A DNA stretch of 64,000 nucleotides. Origin: Anaerolineales bacterium. GTDB taxonomy: Bacteria > Chloroflexota > Anaerolineae > Anaerolineales > Villigracilaceae. The stretch lies in contig JACZJB010000136.1 in the NCBI GenBank assembly GCA_014860805.1, forward strand, positions 1 to 64,000, written 5' to 3'. The notes beneath the pieces were generated by a model. That model did not search any database. It was not told where the DNA came from and was given only the letters and a program-made list of their open reading frames with translations. Positions within the stretch are counted from its first letter, which is position 1, and each line of letters begins with the position of its first letter. Below are positions 10,475 through 21,024 of the stretch, piece after piece. Position numbers and translations under genes: made by a program.

Positions 10475-10891
10475 ATGTCCATATTAAATTGCCATCAGAT
10501 TGATTTTCCCAAGATCCACGATCCGCGTGGAAATTTAACCTTTATTGAAAGCAATCGGCATATTCCTTTTGAAATTAAACGAGTTTACTACTTGTATGAT
10601 ATTCCTGGCGGAGAAACCCGTGCTGGGCATGCTCACAAGGAATTACAGCAAGTACTTGTGGCTATCGCAGGCAGTTTTGATGTTTTGTTGGATGATGGAA
10701 GTGAGAAAAAAAGAGTTACCCTGAATCGTCCCTTTTTAGGTCTCTATATATATCCGCTCACCTGGCGAGTGCTTGAGAACTTCTCTTCTGGATCTGTATG
10801 TTTATCGATTGTCTCCGAATTTTACGAAGAAAGTGACTATTTTCGAAAGTATGATGAATTTTTACAAGCAGTACGAGATCACAATAAATGA
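10475..10891 (+). CDS. fdtA: Sugar 3,4-ketoisomerase, FdtA/QdtA (WxcM-like cupin) family
   Basis: 'FPKIHDPRGNLTFIESNRHIPFEIKRVYYLYDIPGGETRAGHAHKELQQVLVAIAGSFDVLLDDG'; FdtA vs QdtA specificity cannot be decided by eye. Confidence 0.8.
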   Translation: MSILNCHQIDFPKIHDPRGNLTFIESNRHIPFEIKRVYYLYDIPGGETRAGHAHKELQQVLVAIAGSFDVLLDDGSEKKRVTLNRPFLGLYIYPLTWRVLENFSSGSVCLSIVSEFYEESDYFRKYDEFLQAVRDHNK

Positions 10892-10944
10892 ACATTCCTT
10901 TTCTAGATCTTAAGTTCTCCTTATCAACGGCTGATAGGTGGTAA
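10888..10944 (+). pseudogene. Truncated/frameshifted N-terminus of a DegT-type aminotransferase
   Basis: ATG overlapping fdtA stop (AAATGAAC); MNIPFLDLK then stop at TGG TAA; +1 frame reads SPYQRL; matches start of intact gene at 13221 ([15 protein letters not shown]). Confidence 0.7.
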
Positions 10945-11338
10945 GTCCGGTTAGTTTAATTTGGTTCAAATTTGAATATCCTCCACAATCTCAAAGGACG
11001 CAACCCTCTCGCAGATGGGATGTAGGCATCTTTTTCTGCGCGCGAAAGCGCCAAAGGTATTTTCTCCATTGCTGATATTGATAGCTTGTACAGAATTAAG
11101 TTTATCTATGGGTGCTCACTTGAGTTGAGATGCGGCTGGCAAGTGGTAGGGATTTGTGTTTTTAGGTTAAAATAACAAATAAATAATCTGAAAACAATCC
11201 GTTTTCTAAAATAAAAGCTGACACTAATTTTGCTTATTTTTCCTCTTCATCTAACTTTAGTTCCTGTTATAAGGTATTCATGTTTTAATTTCCATTATGT
11301 AGCGCAAAAAATAGTTTTTTGATGAAATATGAGAAATC

Positions 11339-13117
11339 ATGACTGAAGGCAACTCCAAATTTATTAAATCCTTCTCAATGATAGAAAGAAAAGCCGAAAT
11401 TTTTCTCTCTCAAGTCATTGTCCCTTTATGGATTTTAACTTTTTATTTCTTTTCTCTCTCGAAAATTTTTCCTGCAGGGATAAATAATGTCTTTGTAACT
11501 CGAAGCGGGACATATACTCTTTGGGTAACTATTGTTCTGACTCTCATCTTTTCAGTCATGCTCGCAACGAAAAAAGGAAAAATCTTGTTCCTCGAAAATT
11601 CAAAAAAAGGAATTTTCCAAGGTCGCGTAGTCCTCTTGTTGCTTCCATTAACACCTGTTGCGCAATACATTCTAAGTAACCGCCGCCTTCTCTCTGTTTT
11701 GGAAGCCATCTATTTGTTTGCTGTTTTTGCGGTCATTGCAGCGCTTTTTGTTCTCGTTATTCCAAATCTTTTTAAGAGAATTGGCTCTAGTCAAATATTG
11801 GTTTTCTTAGGTTTGGCCCTTACTTTCTCGGTCATTAATATGGCATCAATAAGTTCGCAGTTTTCTTGGCATGAGAAGGGTAGCTTGAAAATCCAGCTTG
11901 TTATTTTTGTTGGTGTTTTTTTTATAAGTTGGCTTTGTTATTACTTTGAAAAACAAAACATTTTGTACAATATTATCGCAATTTTCTTCTTGTCCACTTG
12001 TGTTTCTCAATTGTTGAGGGTAAACAAATATTCCAATGAAAGCGGGTCCTACGAAACGGACAACAAGCTTCTAAATTTAGTTTATTTAAGTGAACCGCAG
12101 ACTACTCCCAATATTTACATCCTCATATACGATGCGTATGTTGTAAATGAAACAATGCTTTCGTACGGAATTGATAATAGCGACCAGGAACGATATTTAG
12201 AAGAACTTGGTTTTAAGATTTATCGACAAAACTATTCACTTGCAAGCGATTCAATTGGTACCATGAGTCGAGTTCTTAATGCCTCAACTGAGTTTTATGG
12301 TGTCCGCCAAAAAGGTTGTGCTGGGGACGGACTAGCGCTTGACTTATTAAAAGAATATGGATACAAAACGTATGGTATATTCCCTGCTGGGTTTTGTTTT
12401 CGAGGCTACGGATCTGCTTACGATTATTCGGTCCCCAACGAAGAATCGCCCGCAAACTTACTTATTGCAGGTATTATGATGGGCGAGTTTAACTTTGATA
12501 TTGGGTTTAGTAGGGTGAGTAATGAGTTGTTTAGTGAAGAAAAAGCCAAAGCTTTTACCGAAAGCACAAGTTATTCGAAATTTCTCTACGCACACTCCTT
12601 ATTTCCAGGGCATAGCCAGAATTCCGGGCAATGTTTACCCGATAATCGTGATACGGAGATATTTGCTGAGCGATTGCAAGAGGCAAATCTAATGATGAAA
12701 GAGGATCTCAACCTGCTGCTTGAAAGCGACTCAAATGCTATCATAATTGTGGCTGGAGATCATGGACCATACCTGACGAAAAACTGCTATGGAACTGGGC
12801 CCGGTTGGGTAAAAGGTACCTCCTTCTCTCCTTACGACATCTCAGAGATCAACCGGCTTGATATTCAAGATAGATACGGAAGTTTTTTGGCTATCAGGTG
12901 GCCAACTCAAGATTTTGAAAAGTACGACGATATAACTGTATTACAAGATCTGTTTCCTGTGATTTTTGCTTACATGTTTCAAGACCTCGAATTGCTAGAA
13001 GCAAAGGTTGAACCAGTGACACTTGATAATTCTGTCATTAGTGAGGCAAAAGTCGTGGATGGAGTTATTGAAGGTGGAATTAACAGTGGAGAACCTCTCT
13101 TTGTTGGTGACCAATAA
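11339..13117 (+). CDS. Membrane protein with C-terminal sulfatase/alkaline-phosphatase-fold domain
   Basis: Multiple N-terminal TM helices; 'PNIYILIYDAYVVNETMLSYGI', 'LYAHSLFPGHS', 'NAIIIVAGDHGPYLTKNC'. Confidence 0.7.
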   Translation: MTEGNSKFIKSFSMIERKAEIFLSQVIVPLWILTFYFFSLSKIFPAGINNVFVTRSGTYTLWVTIVLTLIFSVMLATKKGKILFLENSKKGIFQGRVVLLLLPLTPVAQYILSNRRLLSVLEAIYLFAVFAVIAALFVLVIPNLFKRIGSSQILVFLGLALTFSVINMASISSQFSWHEKGSLKIQLVIFVGVFFISWLCYYFEKQNILYNIIAIFFLSTCVSQLLRVNKYSNESGSYETDNKLLNLVYLSEPQTTPNIYILIYDAYVVNETMLSYGIDNSDQERYLEELGFKIYRQNYSLASDSIGTMSRVLNASTEFYGVRQKGCAGDGLALDLLKEYGYKTYGIFPAGFCFRGYGSAYDYSVPNEESPANLLIAGIMMGEFNFDIGFSRVSNELFSEEKAKAFTESTSYSKFLYAHSLFPGHSQNSGQCLPDNRDTEIFAERLQEANLMMKEDLNLLLESDSNAIIIVAGDHGPYLTKNCYGTGPGWVKGTSFSPYDISEINRLDIQDRYGSFLAIRWPTQDFEKYDDITVLQDLFPVIFAYMFQDLELLEAKVEPVTLDNSVISEAKVVDGVIEGGINSGEPLFVGDQ

Positions 13118-13220
13118 GCGAGCATATAAGAATAATTGTGGAAGGATCATTTAACATCCTAGGTGTAAAATACCGATGACGCAAGATGAATGCTTATCAT
13201 TTCGCAGGAGCAATTAATAA

Positions 13221-14330
13221 ATGAACATACCGTTTTTAGATTTGAAATCACCATACACTGAATTGAAGGATGAATTGGACTCGGCCTACCAGCGGGTAAT
13301 GGAATCCGGTTGGTTCATTATGGGTGCAGAAGTTGAAGCGTTTGAGCATGAGTTTGCAGCTTATTGTGAAGTGAAACATTGTGTCGGAGTTGGGAACGGG
13401 CTGGAAGCTTTGCACTTGATCTTGCGCGCTTACGGAATAGGAGAAGGTCATGAGGTAATCGTTCCATCCAATACCTACATTGCTACTTGGCTGGCTGTTT
13501 CTTACGCTGGGGCAATTCCTGTGCCAGTGGAGCCATTAGCACATACTTATTACCTTGATCCTGAAAAAGTTGAAGCAGCTATTACACCTAGAACACGCGC
13601 GATATTACCGGTTCATTTATATGGTCTGCTGGCTGATATTGATCCACTCATAGCGCTTGCTGAAAAATATGATCTAAAAGTGATAGAGGATTCTGCTCAG
13701 GCGCAAGGTGCGCATTACAAGGGACGCATGAGCGGTAGCCTTGGACATGCAGCAGGCTTTAGTTTTTATCCAGGGAAAAATCTCGGAGCACTGGGCGATG
13801 CGGGGGCCGTAATAACCAATGATGACAAATTAGTTGAACAAGTTCGAATGTTGCGTAATTACGGCTCAAAAGTGAAATATTACAATGATATAAAAGGATA
13901 CAATTCCCGTCTTGATGAAATGCAAGCTGCCTTCCTACGCGTTAAGTTAAAGCATCTTGATGAATGGAATATGCGCCGCACAAAAATTGCATCCACTTAC
14001 TTGGATTCTCTAGGCCAATTGACTGATTTGATTTTGCCTTCCGTTCTTGATTCGACAGAACCTAGTTGGCATATTTTCCCTGTAAGGCATTCAAGGAGGG
14101 ATGATCTCCAGAAATACTTAAAAAACAAGGGCGTGGATACACTAATTCACTACCCTGTTCCACCTCACCTTTCTGGGGCATATGCAGATTTAAATATGCC
14201 AAAAGGAACCTTTCCCATTGCTGAGAAGATTGCTTCATCAGAATTAAGTCTGCCCATGGGACCACATCTAACTTTAGATGAAGTAGGGTATATAACCAAT
14301 GCAATTAGAGAATACATTGCTAAAATTTAG
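13221..14330 (+). CDS. fdtB: dTDP-3-oxo-6-deoxyhexose aminotransferase (FdtB/QdtB-like), DegT family
   Basis: '[94 protein letters not shown]', '[18 protein letters not shown]'. Confidence 0.88.
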   Translation: MNIPFLDLKSPYTELKDELDSAYQRVMESGWFIMGAEVEAFEHEFAAYCEVKHCVGVGNGLEALHLILRAYGIGEGHEVIVPSNTYIATWLAVSYAGAIPVPVEPLAHTYYLDPEKVEAAITPRTRAILPVHLYGLLADIDPLIALAEKYDLKVIEDSAQAQGAHYKGRMSGSLGHAAGFSFYPGKNLGALGDAGAVITNDDKLVEQVRMLRNYGSKVKYYNDIKGYNSRLDEMQAAFLRVKLKHLDEWNMRRTKIASTYLDSLGQLTDLILPSVLDSTEPSWHIFPVRHSRRDDLQKYLKNKGVDTLIHYPVPPHLSGAYADLNMPKGTFPIAEKIASSELSLPMGPHLTLDEVGYITNAIREYIAKI

Positions 14331-14545
14331 AAAGACTCTAAACCCCTGCTAATACTATAATTATTCTATTTCAGTGCTAATAATTTCAAGAGCTAACTGT
14401 ATATGCCGATGATAAAAATATGAAACCCGTCCCATTTATTTCTCTATATTCGTTAACTGGAATAGTCATGAGTATTTGTCATACTGTTTAATTGCCCTTA
14501 TAAAAAGCGGCGATGATAAGCGCTGAAAAGCTGAATGGAACGCCG

Positions 14546-14590
14546 AAACCGCCAGCCCCGCCCGTTGATATTGAGGCTGGCGGTTTTTTT
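14546..14590 (+). terminator. Rho-independent terminator
   Basis: aaaccgccagcc...ggctggcggttttttt. Confidence 0.85.
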
Positions 14591-14591
14591 A

Positions 14592-15164
14592 TTAAAGTGT
14601 CTTCTCGAAGGTGTCCTGGCTTGTTCCGCCGGGCTGGTCGCTTGCCGTCACCGTGATCCGCACCAGTGTGCCTTCCGCCACGCTTTCACTGGCAGTGTAG
14701 GTCCACTGTCCTCCATTGGGTGGGGTTTCCACCGCTTCTCCGCGTTCGATCTCCTGCCCGTTTGAGTCGCTCACCACAACCTGCAGGCGCGCTACTTTAA
14801 AATCGTCATGGGCGCGGATGATAATTGTCTCTCCCGCTCCGCCGCCGTATTCTGAAAGATCTACTTCATCCAGCACCGGCGCATGGAAGAAATCCGCCAC
14901 GGTCAGTGAGAACAGCGGCTTTTGTTTTGCCTTGGCAGCTTGTTCATAGGCAGCCTTCTTCTCCGGATCAGCCATCACCAGACGTCCATACAGCACAGCC
15001 TGCCGGAAACGTTCTTGATGCTCCAATTGTGCCTGCGTCGGTTCGATGCCCGAGCGGTCGGGGTTGCGCCCCACGATCACTTCATCGCCATAGTGTTTGA
15101 AGACCAGGTCGCCGATCTTCCCGCGGAACTTTTCCATGACTGGGTTTAATTTAACTTTTGCCAT
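14592..15164 (-). CDS. Conserved hypothetical protein with C-terminal Ig/FN3-like segment
   Basis: Start after RBS aaaggag (minus strand), MAKVKLNPVMEKFRGKIGDLVFKHYGDEVIVGRNPDRSG; C-terminal '..ARLQVVVSDSNGQEIERGEAVETPPNGGQWTYTASESVAEGTLVRITVTASDQPGG'. Confidence 0.7.
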   Translation of the reverse strand: MAKVKLNPVMEKFRGKIGDLVFKHYGDEVIVGRNPDRSGIEPTQAQLEHQERFRQAVLYGRLVMADPEKKAAYEQAAKAKQKPLFSLTVADFFHAPVLDEVDLSEYGGGAGETIIIRAHDDFKVARLQVVVSDSNGQEIERGEAVETPPNGGQWTYTASESVAEGTLVRITVTASDQPGGTSQDTFEKTL

Positions 15165-15484
15165 TCTATTTACTCCTTTTTTCTTCAAATGGATCGAAAT
15201 CACGCTCCACAGGGAGCATGTCAACGGGCGGGGATATTCCTGCATGAGATGTGCATCACAAGCGCATCATAAGCACATCCTAAGCACCTGAGATGTAGGT
15301 ATCTGGGTCGAGTTGACGGAACCGTTGCGATTGATAGTAGAAAATTTGTTCTAATTTGCCCGCCCTATTTTTACACTGATTTTCTGAAAAAATCAAGAGT
15401 GTCGAACATCCTTTTCAAGGTGGATAAATGTCTTGTCAAGGGCCTTCTGTGCAATGTCATGTCGCCGCTGGGTATAATAGCGCC

Positions 15485-16486
15485 ATGTCCTCTGTTCCCC
15501 TCGTCTCTGTGATCCTCATCACCTGGAACAGCGCTGCTCATCTGCCCCATTGCCTTTCTGCCCTCTCGGCCCAAACCCTGCGGAATTTTGAAGTGATCGT
15601 CATCGACAACAAATCCGTGGATGGTTCACTGCTTCAGGTTGAAAAGGGCTGGACTGAGTTTCAATTAACCCTGCGGCGTCTGGATGCCAACCTTGGCTTT
15701 GCCGTCGCCAACAATCTGGGTGCGCATCTTGCCCGCGGAAAGTGGATTGCCCTGCTCAATGCAGACGCCTACCCCGAACCGGATTGGCTTAAGCAAGTAG
15801 TGCAAGCTGCGGAACAGAACCCCCAATACACCATGTTCTCCTCCCGCCAGATACAACATCACTCGCCGGGTCGGCTGGATGGAGCCGGGGATTCTTATCA
15901 CATCAGCGGAATTGCTTGGCGGCGTTTCTATAATAGGTTGGCGGAAGATTATGGAAATCAAAGAGAAGAAGTATTTAGTGCATGTCCTGCGGCAGCCTTA
16001 TACTCTCGAGAGCAATTTCTAAAAGCAGGGGGGTTCGATGAAGATTACTTCTCTTATTTTGAAGACGTGGACCTGGGGTTTCGGCTCCGTTTGGGTGGTG
16101 CAAAATGCCTCTATGTTCCGGGTGCAGTGGTCCGCCACGTAGGCAGCGCCAGTACAGGCAAACGCAGTGATTTTTCAGTTTATTACGGCTATCGAAATAT
16201 GATCTGGACCTTTGTCAAAGATATGCCCTCTCCATATTTATGGATATTTTTACCGCTTCACATCATTACTCTGCTTTTCTTTTTCGTATACTTAACCGCC
16301 CGCGGGCAGGGGAGTGCTATTTCACGAGCGATCTTGCATGCCCTCCGCGGCATGCCCAAAATGATTCAAAAGAGAAGATCGATTCAGAACAATAAAAAAA
16401 TAAGAACAGGAGAGTTATGGAAGGTCATGTCCACGGGGTTGCTGGAACCCTACCGCGAATTCATTCAGCGTAACAGGGTCAAATGA
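15485..16486 (+). CDS. GT2 family glycosyltransferase (rhamnosyltransferase-like)
   Basis: 'PLVSVILITWNSAAHLPHCLSALSAQTLRNFEVIVIDNKSVDGS', 'ANNLGAHLARGKWIALLNADAYPEPDW', 'GFDEDYFSYFEDVDLGFRLRLGG'. Confidence 0.9.
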   Translation: MSSVPLVSVILITWNSAAHLPHCLSALSAQTLRNFEVIVIDNKSVDGSLLQVEKGWTEFQLTLRRLDANLGFAVANNLGAHLARGKWIALLNADAYPEPDWLKQVVQAAEQNPQYTMFSSRQIQHHSPGRLDGAGDSYHISGIAWRRFYNRLAEDYGNQREEVFSACPAAALYSREQFLKAGGFDEDYFSYFEDVDLGFRLRLGGAKCLYVPGAVVRHVGSASTGKRSDFSVYYGYRNMIWTFVKDMPSPYLWIFLPLHIITLLFFFVYLTARGQGSAISRAILHALRGMPKMIQKRRSIQNNKKIRTGELWKVMSTGLLEPYREFIQRNRVK

Positions 16487-17244
16487 TCTCCCGGCCGCTC
16501 ATCTCGCTTTCGGTTATCAGCCATGGCAATGCCGCGCAGCTCTCTCGTTTACTTGCCAGCCTGCAGCAGCATGAAAAGGATACAAAGCGTTTTCAATTGA
16601 TCGTTACCGATAATTTGAAGGATGACCTGCCCGATTTGGACCCGTCGCCCTGGGAATCCCTGCATCTGCTGAGAAACCCGCGTCAAATGGGTTTTGCTCA
16701 AAACCATAACCAGGCTTTTGAACGGGCGCAAGGCAAATACTATGCCATCCTCAATCCTGACCTGATGTTTGAACGCCCGGTCTTTGATGGATTAATAACC
16801 CGCATCCACAGCCGCCAGGCCGACTTGATTGCGCCCGTAATCGTTGACGAAAGCGGAGCGCCGCAAGACTCATTCCGCGCCCTGCCCGCCCCGTTTGAGA
16901 TCATTCGACGGCGGCTGCCAGGCTATCAATTTAAACCCCCTCAGCCGGATGGCGATCAGATGATCCGCCCGGATTGGATGGCGGGCATGTTCTGGTTGAT
17001 GGAATCGGATATCTATCGTCAATTGGGAGGCATGGATGAAAGATACCGCCTTTACTTCGAAGATGTGGAGTTTTGCACGCGCGCCCGTTTGCGAGGGCTG
17101 AAGCTTCTTGTGGATGCGCAATTCCAGGTTCGGCACGATGCGCAGCGCTCCAGCCGCACAAATCCATACTACCTTTTTTTGCACATTCAAAGCGCCCTGC
17201 GTTTCTTCACCTCTCCCACATACCGCCGGATCAAACAAAGGTGA
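16483..17244 (+). CDS. GT2 family glycosyltransferase
   Basis: 'PLISLSVISHGNAAQLSRLLASLQQH', 'YAILNPDLMFERP', 'MDERYRLYFEDVEFCTRARLRG'; overlaps upstream gene by ATGA. Confidence 0.88.
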   Translation: MISRPLISLSVISHGNAAQLSRLLASLQQHEKDTKRFQLIVTDNLKDDLPDLDPSPWESLHLLRNPRQMGFAQNHNQAFERAQGKYYAILNPDLMFERPVFDGLITRIHSRQADLIAPVIVDESGAPQDSFRALPAPFEIIRRRLPGYQFKPPQPDGDQMIRPDWMAGMFWLMESDIYRQLGGMDERYRLYFEDVEFCTRARLRGLKLLVDAQFQVRHDAQRSSRTNPYYLFLHIQSALRFFTSPTYRRIKQR

Positions 17245-17336
17245 CGGATGATCTGCAAAAAGACCGCCCTTGGTATATAGGATGCCGCGGTCACAGATAT
17301 ATTTCGATGGTTTCTGATAAACTACCAGCACGCATT

Positions 17337-18401
17337 ATGTTCAATTATCTCCCCCCTCTCGTCGTCAGCTTCCTTCTCAGCCTTGCTTTGGGACACCCTG
17401 CCATGTTGTTGGCACAACGCTTTAATTTGATGGATATTCCAGGTTCTGCTCCTCATAAGACTCATGACCGTCCTTCCCCTCTGGCAGGCGGGATTTTGCT
17501 GGTGGCAACCCTTATTGTTATGTTGCTTCCTTTCCGACGATATCTCAGAAGCGAATTCCTTGTGATTTTTGCCGCAGCGTCGGTGGTCTTTCTCTTTGGC
17601 ATTTGGGATGACTATAAAGGCTTATCTGCCCGTCCAAAACTGCTTGGGCAATTAATTGCTGTAACGATCTTGGTTTTGTTTGGCGTTCAGGTCCGTTTTA
17701 TGACGATCTTTTCTGATGCGGGGCAAATGCCTTTGTGGGCTGCTCAACTATTAAATATAGTCATTACTTTATTTTGGATGGTCGGAATTACCAATGCCAT
17801 GAATATGATCGATAGCATGGATGGGATCGTTGCAGGTCTTGGTGTGATTGCCTTTGCTTTTTTTGGGGGGGCAGCCGCCCTTGCGAATCAAACTGCGCTG
17901 TCGGTCTGGTCGGCAGCTCTGCTTGGGATCAGTGCCGGGCTGTATTTTTGGAATAAGATCGCTTCCAAATTCTTTCTCGGTGATTCAGGGGCTCAGACAA
18001 TTGGTTTTTTACTCGCTTCGTTTGGCATCATGTATAATCCTCTTAATCGCAGCCCTGAGTCTTCGTGGATTGTGCCAATTATGCTGTTGGGTGTCCCTAT
18101 TTTCGATACCACACTTGTGGTCTTGTCCCGTTTCAGGAGAAGGCAGCCTGTAGGCAGCGGCAGGCGTGACCATACCTATCATCGCCTGATCGCTTTGGGT
18201 TTTTCACGGGGGTTCTCAGTGTTGATACCCCATGTGGCGGCTTTTGTTATCAGCTGCCTTGCATTCCTAACTCTCTACCTGCCTCCATTGATCGCCATTA
18301 TATTTTTTGTTCTGGCAGTTATCTGTGGGGTCATTGCTTTGTTATGGCTGGAGGGCAAGCCGACTTTGGAAGACCAAATTGAAGGGAAAGATGGTGCGTA
18401 A
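17337..18401 (+). CDS. WecA/MraY-family undecaprenyl-phosphate glycosyl-1-phosphate transferase (GT4-type membrane transferase)
   Basis: 'PAMLLAQRFNLMDIPGSAPHKTHDRPSPLAGGILL', 'FLFGIWDDYKGLSARPKLLGQ', 'NAMNMIDSMDGIVAGL', 'FLGDSGAQTIGFLLA'. Confidence 0.9.
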   Translation: MFNYLPPLVVSFLLSLALGHPAMLLAQRFNLMDIPGSAPHKTHDRPSPLAGGILLVATLIVMLLPFRRYLRSEFLVIFAAASVVFLFGIWDDYKGLSARPKLLGQLIAVTILVLFGVQVRFMTIFSDAGQMPLWAAQLLNIVITLFWMVGITNAMNMIDSMDGIVAGLGVIAFAFFGGAAALANQTALSVWSAALLGISAGLYFWNKIASKFFLGDSGAQTIGFLLASFGIMYNPLNRSPESSWIVPIMLLGVPIFDTTLVVLSRFRRRQPVGSGRRDHTYHRLIALGFSRGFSVLIPHVAAFVISCLAFLTLYLPPLIAIIFFVLAVICGVIALLWLEGKPTLEDQIEGKDGA

Positions 18402-21012
18402 GGTTTCTGCATATAGTAATTATTGGCGGCAGCCGCATGTGCGGCCGGTTGTATATTCGATTTTCCTGTCACTTGGGGCGTTATTTACTCTTTTCTCAAT
18501 CCTTCAGTCAAAGTCAGAGTCGAAAAATGCATTTTTTCTGGGGTACTCCCTGGAAAAAATACTGCTTGGAGTTGGGATCCTCTTTCTTTTGCTGGTATTC
18601 ATCGTGTTGACTGTGAAGCTAGTCCGTCAGCCTGAGTGGGCGCACCATGTGTGGGATGGTGTATTTAAGAACGAGAGGGCAATTGCAATAATTTTGTGGG
18701 CTGCGTTGACCGTTTTTTGTGTATGCTGGATCATCTTGTTCCTTCCCTTTTATCGGCTCGTGGGGAATTTGGCGGGATATGTCGCTCAGTTGAAAGCTGT
18801 CATTGTGTGGTTGGCAGTTGTCGGCGCAGTTACGATGCTGCTTGTCCTCTTTGAACGTGCAAAAGCATCCATTGGGTCAATCCTCGTACAGGACAGACCT
18901 GTGGTTTGGGCGGGCCTTGTCGTTCTATCCTTGTTTATGCTGGCAGGGGGGATCGTTGTTTTCACGGGGATTGGAGTTCAACATCCCGGGGATTATTGGT
19001 ATGCTTCAGGCGTGCCTGTGCTGGGATTGCAGGTTCTTTTTGCGCTTGCGGCTGGGACATTGCTATTATGGGCGGAGTCCAATTGGAGGGAAAACACTCC
19101 GCGCTTTCTGGATCTGCTGATCTGTTTGGGGTTGTGGCTTGTCGCCTCCTGGCTGTGGGCGCGTGAGCCCCTTCGTCCGAATTTTTTCATGCCCGACACC
19201 CTGGATAATATCATGTATCCATACTCTGATAGTGCCACGTTTGATATCGGCAGCCAGTTCGCACTGATAGGGCAGGGTATTTTCAATGGACAGTATTTTG
19301 ACCGCGCGCTTTACATTGCATTATTAACCTATTTGCATATGTGGTTTGGGCAGAACTTCGACCTGATGATGACTGCACAGGCGGTTATTTTTGCCGTATT
19401 TCCAGTGATTATCTATCTGTTAGGCAGGGAGTTACATAGCCGGGTATTGGGCATGTCTGCGGCAATATTGATTTTGTTGCGCGGTTTGAATTCATTGATC
19501 GCCTCCAAGTGGATTGACCTGGCCAGTCCTAAAATGATTTTGACGGACTTTGCCACTGCAATTGGAATTTCAGTTCTTTTGCTTTTGGCTTTGAAGTGGT
19601 TTAGAGAACCTTCAAAGCGCCATCTGGCGGTGTGGGTCGGTGGCGTGCTCGGCTTGACGCTCATGTTGCGGACACACGTTCTTCTACTGCTCCCAGTATT
19701 GATTTTTTATTTCTGGCTCAGGCTGCGCCCGCACTGGAAGTACGCGGCAGCTGGTTCACTCGTGCTGATTTTGGGGATGCTGGTTTCCACAACTCCATGG
19801 GACCTGCGGAATCGTCAAAATGGCACCCCCATGTTTTACATGTACTATTCCCGTATTCAGGAGGTTTTGCGCGCTCGCTACGGAATACAGGAGGATACAT
19901 TTGCTCCTGAGATCCCCATATCCATTGCCGCGGCTCAAAACCACCGCATGCGAGTTGAGCAAAATCCCCCTTTGCGGCAGCTCGCTGACGTGTCAGCGGC
20001 GGCAGGGTATTGCGATTCTCAATTGTGCAGGATCATTAATCACTTTTTTCATAATTTTATAACTTCATTGCTTTTTCTACCTGCTTCTTTTACCTTGGAT
20101 GATCTTTGGAATACCATAAAACTAAGTACACCTTATTGGAAGAATAGCTGGCAGGGTGGGGGACTTGATTTAACAGCAGGCATTTTATTGATAATTAACA
20201 TGGCGTTGATCTCGCTCGGATTTGGGGCAATGTGGGTGCGGAATCGGATTGCATCCTTGTTGCCCGTAAGCATATTCCTGGTGTATATTTTTTCAAACGC
20301 ACTGGCATTGACATCTGGCGGACGTTATATCGTTCCGGTAGATTGGATTATTTGTATTTATTACATGGCAGGTCTGCTGCAATTGCTTATTTGGGGATTG
20401 CGGTTTGCGGGGATGGCATTCTTTACTGAAAAACTGCTGTTTGAAGTGGAAATGAAACCTCCAGGCACTCAACCCTGGGTGGGTTTAACTGGAATGGTTC
20501 CCGCTTTTGTAATGGTGTTTCTGATCGGTGCATTGATTCCCTTTGCAGAAATGCCTTTTGAAAGACGATATCAGTCAGGCTCAGCGGATGAGGCGCTTAC
20601 CATGCTGGAACAAGAAGGGATGTTGGATCAATCCGGTTTCAGTAGAAGCGATCTTGATTTGTTTTTGTCTGACCCGCAGGCAGATTTACTTGTGGGCAGA
20701 TTACTGTACCCGCGTTATTACCCTGCGGGTGAAGGGGAGATGGACAGGCATCATCCGTATCTTCGGCTTGATTATTCGCGCAATGTCTTTATTGTCATTG
20801 GTCCACTGGGGAGTGGAAGGCAAAATGTGATTATCGCCGGCGATCGATCCGAGTTTCTTACTCATGCGGCAGATGTGGTGGTTATTGGCTGCAGGAACAA
20901 ATTGCACATGGATGGATTGATTGTCTTTGAACTGTCCGATCCCGGTCATGTGTATATGCGTTCGCCTCAGCATGAATTAAAGTGTCCGCTGCAAGACCCG
21001 TCAACGCAATGA
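18391..21012 (+). CDS. Large multi-TM glycosyltransferase-like protein (GT39/PMT-like)
   Basis: Many TM helices; 'YIALLTYLHMWFGQNFDLMMTAQAVIFAVFPVIIYLLGRELHSRVLGMSAAIL' typical of PMT-like fold; start ATG overlaps upstream stop. Confidence 0.65.
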   Translation: MVRKVSAYSNYWRQPHVRPVVYSIFLSLGALFTLFSILQSKSESKNAFFLGYSLEKILLGVGILFLLLVFIVLTVKLVRQPEWAHHVWDGVFKNERAIAIILWAALTVFCVCWIILFLPFYRLVGNLAGYVAQLKAVIVWLAVVGAVTMLLVLFERAKASIGSILVQDRPVVWAGLVVLSLFMLAGGIVVFTGIGVQHPGDYWYASGVPVLGLQVLFALAAGTLLLWAESNWRENTPRFLDLLICLGLWLVASWLWAREPLRPNFFMPDTLDNIMYPYSDSATFDIGSQFALIGQGIFNGQYFDRALYIALLTYLHMWFGQNFDLMMTAQAVIFAVFPVIIYLLGRELHSRVLGMSAAILILLRGLNSLIASKWIDLASPKMILTDFATAIGISVLLLLALKWFREPSKRHLAVWVGGVLGLTLMLRTHVLLLLPVLIFYFWLRLRPHWKYAAAGSLVLILGMLVSTTPWDLRNRQNGTPMFYMYYSRIQEVLRARYGIQEDTFAPEIPISIAAAQNHRMRVEQNPPLRQLADVSAAAGYCDSQLCRIINHFFHNFITSLLFLPASFTLDDLWNTIKLSTPYWKNSWQGGGLDLTAGILLIINMALISLGFGAMWVRNRIASLLPVSIFLVYIFSNALALTSGGRYIVPVDWIICIYYMAGLLQLLIWGLRFAGMAFFTEKLLFEVEMKPPGTQPWVGLTGMVPAFVMVFLIGALIPFAEMPFERRYQSGSADEALTMLEQEGMLDQSGFSRSDLDLFLSDPQADLLVGRLLYPRYYPAGEGEMDRHHPYLRLDYSRNVFIVIGPLGSGRQNVIIAGDRSEFLTHAADVVVIGCRNKLHMDGLIVFELSDPGHVYMRSPQHELKCPLQDPSTQ

Positions 21013-21024
21013 TTTTTATAAACA

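Noticed and set aside
15250-15290. Short degenerate repeats (gcatcacaagcgcatcataagcacatcctaagcacc)
   Set aside because: Only about three imperfect ~11-bp copies; too short and degenerate to call a regulatory array or CRISPR.
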